This document shows positions 55,839-64,000 of a DNA stretch of 64,000 nt, piece by piece (position 1 is the stretch's first letter; each line of letters begins with the position of its first letter). The stretch comes from Batrachochytrium dendrobatidis JAM81 (lineage: Eukaryota; Chytridiomycota; Chytridiomycetes; Rhizophydiales): the NCBI RefSeq assembly GCF_000203795.2, contig NW_006281102.1:1354582-1418581 (forward strand), written 5' to 3'. A program made the position numbers and the translations under genes. The notes beneath the pieces were generated by a model, which saw only the letters and a list, made by a program, of their open reading frames with translations, made no database searches and was not told the DNA's origin.

Positions 55839-57421
55839 TGGGCAAAGGTACTCTTGCTATTGCCAGGTACTTTGTTTTGTTCATTATTTTGGATACTTTT
55901 TAGTCTAGACATTGCATGTTCTGCAAGTGTAGATGCATTGCTCAAATCGCTATTATCATGCTGAGCATAAGATACATAGTGTAGACTTGGACTGCATTCA
56001 CTTTCTTGTAGGCTTGACATCTAACTTGCTTTTAATTCAACCTGGTAGTGTTTTTATTGGAGTTGGTACTTTAATGGTACTTCAGATGGGCTGTGAACCC
56101 TACAACAGGCCATTGATAAACCAATGCTCTGTGTCAGATCTGCTGCAGAGGGACCCTAATGAGTTGCCTCCTTTTTATCGCACTGGTCTGCCTGTCGTTG
56201 ACAATATTGGATGCTTCTTGACTGTATGTGGATATCTTGCTTTATTTGAATGTTTTGATTCAGTTGACTGGACAAAAGATGGTCCGGACATTTTGTGTAT
56301 ATGAATGGCACTGAATAAGCTAATATTATACGCCTTATATCCCTATTTGCCAATCTAAATCGATACGGTAGACTTTTGTAAGTGCCAATATTTAATTTAT
56401 TGCATGCTATTACTGAAATATGATTCAATCTGACCATGTGAGCCAATCTATTCAATAAATGCTCTAGTTTAATGACGCCAAATCTTCCGATCTAAATATA
56501 TTTATACTTCGTTCGGTTGCCAGTTCAGCCATGGCCTTTTTCATTATTGCCGCCATTGAAAGTACCCGCACTACGTCCCGCTTATTTGCTCGTTGGTATC
56601 TCGCCGTTGCCGTCATCGCACAAGGTTTTGGCATGTGTGTTGCATCTACGTTGCTTTGGCTTCCGTCACTTATGATGGGTTATTCGGGAAAAAACAAACA
56701 TGGAGCACTTAGATCTGGCATAGTATGGACGATTGCCATACTTCAGCTTATTCCTACCATTGCGGTTCTCATTATGATAGAGGGACCTTCGAATATAGAC
56801 ACGCTTGCATTTACAGTATTTGTATTCACTTATGCGCCGATTGTTATGCCATTGGTGTGGATTCCTGTCGGTCTGCTACTCTACATTATATATGGTCCAG
56901 TGCATACAATTCCCAATGCCATGCGCACTGGAAGTCGTGTTGCACATGTTTTGTACGAAGTCCTTAGTGTTGCATCTGCCGTGTATTGGCTCTATTCTCT
57001 TTGGGCTCTTGTATTTCCACTAAATATACTTCCTTCTGCTATATTGCCCACCACTCTTTCTCAATTTACATCGCTACTACAATCATCCTGGTCTATTGAA
57101 TCCATTTCCGCGGCCTTCATGTCAATAGAACAGGTTCAATCTACAGAGCTCATGAGCATTTTTGACGATATTGTGAGAACTGCCATTCATCCTACCGGTA
57201 AAGAACTAGTTGGGTTCTTTTTGGGCGTGGATCTACTTGTTGTATGGCTTGCAATGATCTTGTGGTCTGGAGTGGAAGACGGAATATGCACTTCACTTCG
57301 AATGGTTGTAGGTGGAATAGTGTTTGGACCTGGTGCTAGTATCTTTTCGTATGCTGCCAGAAGGGAAACAAGACTTGGCGGTTTAAATCATTCTGCATAT
57401 GCTAAATCAAAGATTGAGTAA
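55839..57421 (+). CDS. Multipass membrane protein, unknown function
   Basis: Three exons (55839-55848, 56012-56296, 56529-57421) join in phase to 395 residues. The first exon is a 10-nt micro-exon (ATG GGC AAA G) joined to GLTSNLLLIQPGSVFIGVG. About eight hydrophobic segments follow, for example LAVAVIAQGFGMCVASTLLW, SGIVWTIAILQLIPTIAVLI, VFTYAPIVMPLVWIPVGLLL, YEVLSVASAVYWLYSLWALV and DLLVVWLAMILWSGVEDG. The loop after the first exon contains CEPYNRPLINQCS. The segment with VYWLYSLWALV and the C-terminal GPGASIFSYAARRE recall small fungal multipass proteins of unknown function; no transporter signature is visible. The second donor (GTATAT) was picked among two phase-compatible sites. Confidence 0.65.
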
Positions 57422-57870
57422 AGATCAGTTTCAACATATCACTTGCTTTTAAAATATTGTATACTTTTATTGAATGATGCTGGATTTCGGGTTTCAACTA
57501 CTCGGATATTAGTTTCGCATCCATGAATATCAGGCTATAAACAATTGCTTTAGTTGAGCAGCCATAGCGCCTCACGCATGCCCACATATAGATTAATGTT
57601 TGCTTTTGAACCATATGTATGTCCACAAAGCATGTTTCAAAGTATTAAATGCAGATGCTTGGACATATTGCTTTTATGTTTGCGTTATTTATTTTAATCT
57701 ACAGCAATGTTACAGACTGCTGATTTTAACATTGATGCTTCCGATTTGTGTATTGTATTTCTACGGCTTTTCACCACCCTTTAAACGTGCCACCTGACAG
57801 AAAGCTGATTCGCTGGAAAATGCGCGATTTTTGCTGGGGATCCGGCTATCTGCTATGCATCTGCAGATTC
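57422..57870. other. Gene-free stretch
   Basis: No gene is recognised in the 450 bp between the multipass membrane protein and the promoter of the first Bim1-like gene. The frame at 57600-57797 has no coding signature. Confidence 0.4.
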
Positions 57871-57904
57871 ATTGGCTGCCGAATCCTTCAATGAGCTATA
57901 AATA
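57871..57904 (+). promoter_or_regulatory. CCAAT box (inverted) and TATA box of the first Bim1-like gene
   Basis: ATTGG at 57871-57875 is an inverted CCAAT core, and TATAAATA at 57897-57904 lies 89 bp before the ATG at 57993. The combination suggests a strong, regulated RNA polymerase II promoter. Confidence 0.5.
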
Positions 57905-57992
57905 TAGACAATAAATCCCGCAATTCTTGTTAAATCACTCAACATCCTAGTATCTATCAATAACCCGCGTCTTTATTACCTACCTGTTTAAA

Positions 57993-58552
57993 ATGCTGTT
58001 TTCTTCTCTACTTGCTCTCACCGCTCTAGTTGCTTCTCCTGTTTTTGCCCATTTTAAACTTACCAACCCACCTGCTCGTGGATCTGATGAGTTGACTCAA
58101 GATCAAGGTCCTTGTGGTGGATATAATACTCCCCAAACCAGTCGTCCTGATTTTAAAAAAGGTGATTTGTGCGTTAATTCATCTCCATTCATATACAATC
58201 CTGTTGACAATTTGATACTATTTGAACTTTCAAGATTCCAAGGTTTCTATTCGCATGGCTGATAAAACTGCTGAAGCTACCGTGTATCTTGGTACAGGTG
58301 GTAACCCCACTTCGTTCCCTTACCAAATAGGCCACCAATCCTTTACCAAGATAGGTGTTTATGACATGAGTGTCGATTTTTCCAAGCTTCCTGCTTCGGT
58401 CAAGACTGGCTCTGTCGCCACTGTTCAAATTATCCTCAAGGGCGATCACGGTGTAAGTTGTATATAATGTGTTGAGATCAAACCATAGATACTGATTTTG
58501 ATATTGTTTCTAGACTCTTTACCAGTGTGCCGATGTCAAGGTTGTTCGTTAA
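57993..58552 (+). CDS. Bim1-like copper protein (LPMO-like X325 family), short form without anchor
   Basis: Three exons (57993-58161, 58235-58452, 58514-58552) join in phase to 141 residues. A signal peptide (LFSSLLALTALVASPVFA) is followed directly by His in HFKLTNPPARG, so the mature protein starts with the histidine that forms the copper brace in LPMOs and Bim1 proteins. Family blocks are DQGPCGGYNTPQTSR, SKVSIRMADKTAEATVYLG, FTKIGVYDMSVDFSKLP and TLYQCADVKVV. X325 proteins keep the LPMO fold but are known from other fungi to act in copper uptake or cell-surface roles rather than polysaccharide cleavage. The paralogue at 59587 continues into a linker and GPI tail; here the frame closes right after VVR, 30 bp before a MITE-like element. 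Confidence 0.85.
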
Positions 58553-58581
58553 GCCCGGCTTGACATGTTATTTTACTGTCA

Positions 58582-59204
58582 TATTCACGCAAAATAGAAC
58601 ACTTCTGCATCCACCTTGCAGTTACTGCCTCTATTTTACTTTGAAATAAACAATGGTTAAATCTTTATTGCATTTTTATTAAAAGTCGGTTACTTTAATA
58701 CACGACATTCATCATATGATACACAACCTATAGTTTAGAACCAAGACTGTCCTGATTGACATGACCCTACATTGCACAATCACCAGATCCATCCATTACA
58801 ATCCAAATATCGGATTCGACTGTTGTAATCCAACTATTTTGTATTCTAAACATTCACAGATACATTTGCACTCTAGTTCAAGAAACCAATGATTGCACAT
58901 CTCGGAAATGCAAGTATTGTTTCCGTGTCGATCGTATAGTATTTGTTTGGATACAAGGAAGTTGAAGATCAAACATGTGAAATTGGCTGGAACTGTAATG
59001 TAAATACTGCTTGAAACATTTTAGTCTTGTATACAAAATAAGCATGGATGAGACCAATGTGACTTTATCAAGCAGTTTAGAGGGTACACTATTGTCCAGT
59101 AAATTTGGTAGAAATCAGAACCAATCAAACATGAGACTGGTTGTTGATCATGTATTTTGGTACTCTTATTTAGTATTTCGTTTTACGTGAATACGGCAGT
59201 GAAT
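58582..59204 (+). mobile_element. 623-bp MITE-like element, copy identical to 50330-50952
   Basis: Starts TATTCACGCAAAATAGAACA and ends TTTTACGTGAATACGGCAGT plus GAAT, like the copy 8.25 kb to the left and in the same orientation. Outside these bounds the left flanks differ: here TTTTACTGTCA precedes the element, and this better matches the complement of the right end. AATAAA lies at 58645-58650. It starts 30 bp after the stop codon of the first Bim1-like gene and separates it from the paralogue. Confidence 0.88.
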
Positions 59205-59442
59205 AGCTGCGCTATTATTTTGCTCGCTCCATCTGTCTTTTTCGATTTCTTTGCCACAAATGTCAAGCTTGATTCGATGGCCCCGTTTCACATTCATATG
59301 CCAAGGCATTTTTGCTGCGGACTAAAAAAGATTGCGTGATTTTATTTTCTTTATTGTCATCACAAACATACCAATCAGTGTGAGGGGCAAGTGGCAATAT
59401 TCCCACAACTTTAAAACTGCGCTGTAAACAAATAATCTGAGC

Positions 59443-59448
59443 TATAAA
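59443..59448 (+). promoter_or_regulatory. TATA-like box of the second Bim1-like gene
   Basis: TATAAA in the context GAGCTATAAATGCG lies 144 bp before the ATG. The first Bim1-like gene has GAGCTATAAATATAG, so the promoter core is shared between the duplicates. Confidence 0.45.
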
Positions 59449-59586
59449 TGCGACTGGATGATAAGGCGTTTCTACTTTTTATTAACTCACCTACTAGCTG
59501 ATATCTTCATCTTCTATATCAAACCTACCAGTGAATTCTTATTCACCATTTGCCATTAAGTCTGTCAGATAACCTAACTGTTGAAA

Positions 59587-60494
59587 ATGCTTGTTGCTTG
59601 TCTTTTTGCCTTTGCTGCCATCTCTCCTGCAGCTGCACACTTCACCATGACTTCTCCACCTGCTCGTGGTACTGATGAGTTGGTTCAGGATCAAGGCCCA
59701 TGTGGTGGTTTTGGCACTCCCTCTAGTAGTCGTGCTACTTTTGGTGGTGGTAAGTTGCATTTGGTTGTACTTGATTCTATGCTAATACTGATGGTTGCTA
59801 CGACTTGACTCCAGCTATTTTAAACTGACAAGACCGAATTGTCTACTTTGTATTGGTTTATGTAAACTAAGATTCCAAGGTTTCTATTCGCATGGCTGAT
59901 TCGGTTGCCGAAGCTGTCATCTATCTTGGTGTTGGCGATAACCCTACTTCGTTCCCTCACGAATTAGGTCGCCAATCCTTCACCAAGATTGGTGTTTATG
60001 ATATGAGTGTCGATTTTTCCAAGCTCCCCGACACTGTTTCTGACAAGACTCAAGCCACTGTTCAAGTTGTATTGTCTGGAGGTCACGGTGTAAGTTGATC
60101 TGTATTTGCGATTTTATTAAAACACAATCATTATGATATGAGTGTAGTTTAATTTAAATGCATTTTTGAATATTAGACCTTGTACCAGTGCGGTGATGTT
60201 GTTGTTAACCGGCCTGCTTCCGCACCAGCACCAGCACCTTCTGCCCCGGCACCTGCCCCAGCACCAACATCTCAATCCGCTGCCGCGTCTACTGATTCTT
60301 CTCCAACATCTTCTAAACCCTCTGGATCTGCATCTTCAACCGCAACCCATGTGCATCCTAATGAAAGTGAACACACTCACTCAACCGAACAACCTGTCAT
60401 GTCTGCCGCTGCATCATCTTCTGCTACAACCCTCAATCGATTTGCAGTCTTGGGTGTGATTGGAATGAGCTTGATCTACATGGGTCTCGTTTAA
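59587..60494 (+). CDS. Bim1-like copper protein (LPMO-like X325 family), GPI-anchored form
   Basis: Three exons (59587-59749, 59872-60089, 60177-60494) join in phase to 232 residues. Exon 2 is 218 nt, exactly as in the neighbour at 57993. A signal peptide (LVACLFAFAAISPAAA) leads to the mature N-terminal HFTMTSPPARG with the copper-brace His. The core (DQGPCGGFGTPSSSR, FTKIGVYDMSVDFSKLPDTV, TLYQCGDVVVNR) is followed by a Pro/Ala/Ser linker (APAPAPSAPAPAPAPTS), a short His-rich stretch (HVHPNESEHTHS) and a hydrophobic end (FAVLGVIGMSLIYMGLV) typical of a GPI-attachment signal. It probably stays on the outer cell surface while the neighbour is secreted. A copper-handling role follows from the family; local His enrichment could add metal binding. 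Confidence 0.88.
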
Positions 60495-60975
60495 GTTGGT
60501 CTTGTATCATGTTTTTGCCTATTTTCAATCTAATAAATCGTGATAGTCAACTATTCAATCTCAATGGTCATCTTATTCCAAGATGCATGTGGTTTTATTG
60601 ATTACAAAGTTTGACATGTAAACTTCAAATCTGCTGTTTTAAATTGGTTATTTTGGTTGGTTGATCTTTTGAAAGCAATCAGGGTTTAGTTGATGACCTG
60701 TTGGACAAGTATAAGACATAATGGGCTACATGTGTAACTACCAGTTTGGATTTGTAATACCATGCCAATAAACAGTCGCCTGACCAACCCAACTCCATCA
60801 TTTTGTTGTTGGAATGGATCTGTAGGCTATAATGAATAAAAGTATTGCAGCTATGTAGATCAGCAACTTTTAAAATACTTATAGTGTAATGGAGAAATAT
60901 TGCGTTTTATGCTTTATTTCTTTCCTATCAAATGTAAATCTGTATAGTTGATAAGTATGATCATAAGTAATGCTC
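60495..60975. other. Intergenic region between convergent genes
   Basis: Contains only the 3' flanks of the second Bim1-like gene and of the coiled-coil gene. No repeat-family terminal motif or reading frame of interest was seen. Confidence 0.4.
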
Positions 60976-63133
60976 TTATACCATCCGGTTTAGTCTATCT
61001 ATAGATCGTTGTTTACGTGCAACATAATCAGCATTGCCAGATGGAATCGGAAGACCTAAAACACGCTTGACCAAATGCAGACATGAATGAAGAAGCTCTC
61101 CAAGCATGTCACTCCCACTCATAGCATTGTGCGAGTCCGTTGAGTGATTACTATTGTACCCTGAACTCTCAAGATATCCAGAGTCTATTGAAGCCAGACC
61201 AATCTCCAACGAGGCTGTACTGACAATTTGATGAATACGATGCAATGGATCGCCAGCATTTTGCTGCTTGATATTCCCACTAGCCTGCCTCAAGTGAAAA
61301 CTACGATACAGTTGACTATGAGGATATAATGTCGGGTATGGTGCATGAAAAGAATGCGGGTGATAGTGACGAGGTGGCTGAAGAAGTAAAAGACTGTCGG
61401 CCAACGAAGTTGCTTTTGGTGCGGTTGGGCTTGCATTATAAAGCTCGGGTTCATTCTTGGACAAAGCATGGGTTGGTGAGGTAGTACGAGCAGGAGTGTA
61501 GTACGCATCATCTGATTCTGCCTCAGACTCTGTTGCAATGGTTTTGCATTTTGTATAAAATAGATCTGAATCAGTTTCAGCAGGATTGTCAGTCAACGCT
61601 ACCAAAGTGTCGTTTTGATCCTCGGAAAGGGTATCGAGCGAAGGAGATTTACACAACCTAGAAGATGAACAAGCGGTGTTAAGCGATTCGTTTTTGAATT
61701 GATGGTCAGCAACTACAGTTGGATCCGTAATTGTAGTATTTTGGTCAAAGCTACATATAGCATCAGAGTCATGCGTCTGTTCAGCATCAACAAGAGTAGA
61801 TTGTCCTTCTAGTTTAAGCGATAGCGATGACTTGCTCTTTTGTAGCATATGTGTCAGTCCAAAAGAGTTTTTTGACTGCTCTACTTCCAATGAATTATAG
61901 GCATCGCGTAGTTGAACCAGTTCATGCAGACGAGTAATTTCAAGTTGATAAGATTCTAGCTGCAACTGTAAATGAGCTGTTTGGGATTCTTGTTGATTAT
62001 TAATATTTCGCAAGTGAATGTTTTCGGCATTTGTATCAATTAGTTGTAGTAAATCAGTCCGAAGACACTCGTTTTCAGCTAAAGCACTAGTCAATCTAGA
62101 TTCCGTCAGGCTCAACTGTGCAAGCTTTTTGGACAGCTTAGCCTGCAACACTTCTTTTTCAGTCACGAGGGATTCCATGATATCATTGTCCATACCGACA
62201 GTTGACATCTTATTGCGTTGAGCTTCCCTTTTGACCTGTATCGATTTTTTTCTGTCAAGCTGGATTACATTGTATTTTTCTTGCACAGATGTGAATTCAT
62301 CTTGAAGCACGGCAATTGTGCTCTCCAAATGCTGTATCTGTTTTTGATATGATGCATTGAGCGCTTTGTACTTTATATCTGCTGCGGTCAACTCATTTTG
62401 AATATCCATATTGGTTTTCTCGAGCTGCAGCACATACGTGTCTGGATCTTGAACTGATTTGGATAAGCGTCTAGGTGTCCATGATGGTAATGGTTGATCT
62501 TGAAAGGGTTCATCTGATGTTGTATGAAAATCAGACTCTTGAGTCTGGGCTGGCTTTACTGGGGTTTTAGAATGTGGTCGGAGATTAAGGATTCTCGGGC
62601 TAGTATAAGCAGTTGTCGTGGATGCGTGTCCTTGTTGTTGCTGTTCAAGCAAAAGGTCTTCATATGATGCCTGTAGAACATTATTAGCAAGTAGTAGCTG
62701 CTGTCCAATTTCGGCGGAGAGGGTTAGCTCTGACCATCAGTCGAACAAGGTTTTGAATTAAATGGTATCCCAGGATATTCAGATTAGTCTATATTTTCCA
62801 GAGATGGTCTATTACGCTAAGCATTCAAGCATGCCATATTTAAATATCCAACCATGCCTTCAGACGAGACAATGCATAATATGTACAGCAATGCTAGATA
62901 TGGAGAATAGTACACTTGCCTCGCTCTCGTGTAGAAAGAATACTTTTTACTTCGGACAGCTCCGCGGCCAGACTTTGCGCTGATACTGCTGAATTAGAAA
63001 CTACGGCTGAGTTGGATGAAGCGCAGCGACGATGGAAAGGCGCTTCAACCCTGTCAGGAACATGCATGATTGGCCTGGATGCTTTAAGTAGAAAACCATC
63101 ATGGCAATCATCCATGTATTGCATATCCACCAT
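60976..63133 (-). CDS. Coiled-coil protein with CC1-box-like motif (possible dynein adaptor)
   Basis: Two exons (63133-62920 and 62729-60976) join in phase to 655 residues across an intron with a GC-AG border. The splice restores ERELTLSAEIGQQLLLANN, which fits the CC1 box (AAxxG pattern within a coiled coil) of BICD, BICDR, TRAK/HAP1 and Spindly, proteins that link dynein light intermediate chain to cargo; here Ser replaces the first Ala. Long coiled coils follow (DTYVLQLEKTNMDIQNELTA, KALNASYQKQIQHLESTIAV, LVTEKEVLQAKLSKKLAQLS, LESYQLEITRLHELVQLRDA), then a Ser/Thr-rich tail. A chytrid with microtubule-based zoospores could use such an adaptor, but the role is inferred from a short motif. 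Confidence 0.65.
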
Positions 63134-63847
63134 AAATTAATCAATGGCCGTATTTTGTAGTTTATGGTAGAAATATGTTTTTATATTGGTGTAAGGTTGA
63201 AGTGGGCATGTCGAGCTCTAGATATATGCCAACAGTACAATATTTACCTTTCTTGGAAGCAGTCATGGCCGCAGAAGATGCATTGGGGGTAATTGGGCTA
63301 CAGATAGAGGCTGTGATCATATATATTAGTTGCTGGACAAACCTCCGATTTTTACGAGAACGAAATTACTCGAATCTTGACTCGGTTTGATGGTGAATCA
63401 GTGATATCCATGTAGTCAATCGTTGTCAAATAAAACAAAATACCAATATAGGTCAATGCACAATTCATTTTTAGGTGTGGCATTGATAGATTGGCTTGAC
63501 AGGTACTTGATTGGAGTCGGACATGCGCATGAGTCTACAGATATGTATGGCTGGCAGATACTATTTACATGCGACTTGAGGCTAGATTCGATCATGGCGG
63601 CTGTTTCAAAAACAACTCATACAGCCATTCGGCTCCTCCAAGATTGAGTGTAAATCATTGTAAATATGCCAGCGTATGTATCATCAGTTTATTCCGTATT
63701 TTAAATACACCAAATCTTTAAACTGTATACTAAATACCAATTTGGACTCTTGCCGAGCAATATCTTGCACACAGGAAATGCCATGCCAGAATCACGTGGT
63801 TGATGAAAACAGTTTTATCAAACAATTTTATTATCAACTGCATCATC
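63134..63847. other. Intergenic region between divergent genes
   Basis: I recognise no gene in these 714 bp. The frames at 63175-63390, 63423-63647 and 63676-63885 lack homology signals; the last overlaps the SET-domain start in another frame. Confidence 0.4.
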
Positions 63848-64000
63848 ATGTCACGGTTGAATATTCTCAAGCAATGGTTTGGTGAAAACAAGATTGCATA
63901 CGATGAAGAAAAAATCAGGATTGAACATGACACCAACAATGGATTTAGAGTTTTTGCAAAACAAACACTAGAGGTTGGCGATATCCTCTGTGCTATTCCT
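63848..64000 (+). CDS. SET-domain lysine methyltransferase, SETD3/RLSMT type (N-terminal fragment)
   Basis: The frame opens at the ATG at 63848 and runs off the window after 51 codons. Its start (LNILKQWFGENKIAYDEEKI) and the following NGFRVFAKQTLEVGDILCAI with Pro match the opening of SETD3, SETD4, Rkm and Rubisco-LSMT proteins, where a short W-containing helix leads into the first SET strand (GRGVFATKDI in relatives). These enzymes methylate lysine or histidine on non-histone targets such as ribosomal proteins, elongation factors and actin. The active-site part lies outside the window, so the subclass is open. Confidence 0.75.
   Translation, partial: MSRLNILKQWFGENKIAYDEEKIRIEHDTNNGFRVFAKQTLEVGDILCAIP

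Noticed and set aside
59157..59339. 60-codon plus-strand frame after the second identical repeat
   Set aside because: It starts inside the repeat and has no signal or domain; the same start in the other copy leads nowhere.
1..64000. tRNA, rRNA or CRISPR features
   Set aside because: No B-box-like GGTTCGANNCC in a plausible tRNA context, no rRNA core motifs and no regularly spaced direct repeats were found on reading both strands.

Overview
The window looks like nuclear DNA of a zoosporic (flagellated) chytrid fungus, most like a Batrachochytrium-type member of the Rhizophydiales. The evidence is an AT-rich genome with short GT-AG introns, clearly fungal genes (Nha1/Sod2 antiporter, Pex22, Atg15, Srk1/Rck2-like kinase, Bim1-like copper proteins), an S41 protease architecture of the kind expanded in Batrachochytrium, and a DPCD homologue, a gene usually kept only by organisms with cilia or flagella. 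Species cannot be fixed from the sequence alone. I see no tRNA, rRNA, CRISPR or viral gene.

Layout. 1-8.4 kb: a partial F-BAR protein (-), a small secreted Ser/Thr-rich protein (-), RanBP1 (+) and a Na+/H+ antiporter (-). 9.2-19.5 kb: methylthioadenosine phosphorylase (-), a small unknown protein (+), a PL14-like surface polysaccharide lyase (+), a Cdc25/rhodanese-type phosphatase (+), PEX22 (-), thymidylate synthase (+) and an ankyrin-repeat protein (+). 20-36.7 kb: a secreted S41 protease (-), a LACTB2-like metallo-beta-lactamase protein (-), a mitochondrial HtrA protease (+), a Srk1/Rck2-like kinase (-) and an unknown 3-exon gene (-). 37.4-50.3 kb: long-chain acyl-CoA synthetase (-), ATG15 lipase (+), two tandem P450s (+) and an M28 aminopeptidase (+). 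51-64 kb: an FAD oxidoreductase (-), DPCD (-), a rhomboid protease (+), a steroid 5-alpha-reductase-like enzyme (-), a multipass membrane protein (+), two tandem Bim1-like LPMO-like proteins (+), a coiled-coil dynein-adaptor-like protein (-) and the start of a SET-domain methyltransferase (+).

Functional threads: peroxisome and lipid metabolism recur (PEX22; acyl-CoA synthetase ending in AKL; FAD oxidase ending in SKM; ATG15; 5-alpha-reductase). Secreted or surface proteins also recur (S41, PL14-like, Bim1-like pair, Ser/Thr-rich protein). Genes are densely packed and many are divergent with 80-410 bp between start codons.

The most striking non-genic feature is a family of non-autonomous, MITE-like elements with the terminal core TATTCACGYAAAA / TTTTRCGTGAATA. 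At least ten copies or fragments sit in this 64 kb. One 343-bp copy fills almost the whole promoter between PEX22 and thymidylate synthase. Two 623-bp copies are base-for-base identical, and each lies at the 3' end of a + strand gene; one of them supplies the last codons and stop of the M28 peptidase. Exon joins were deduced by hand from splice sites, reading phase and family similarity; those checked for phase are noted.
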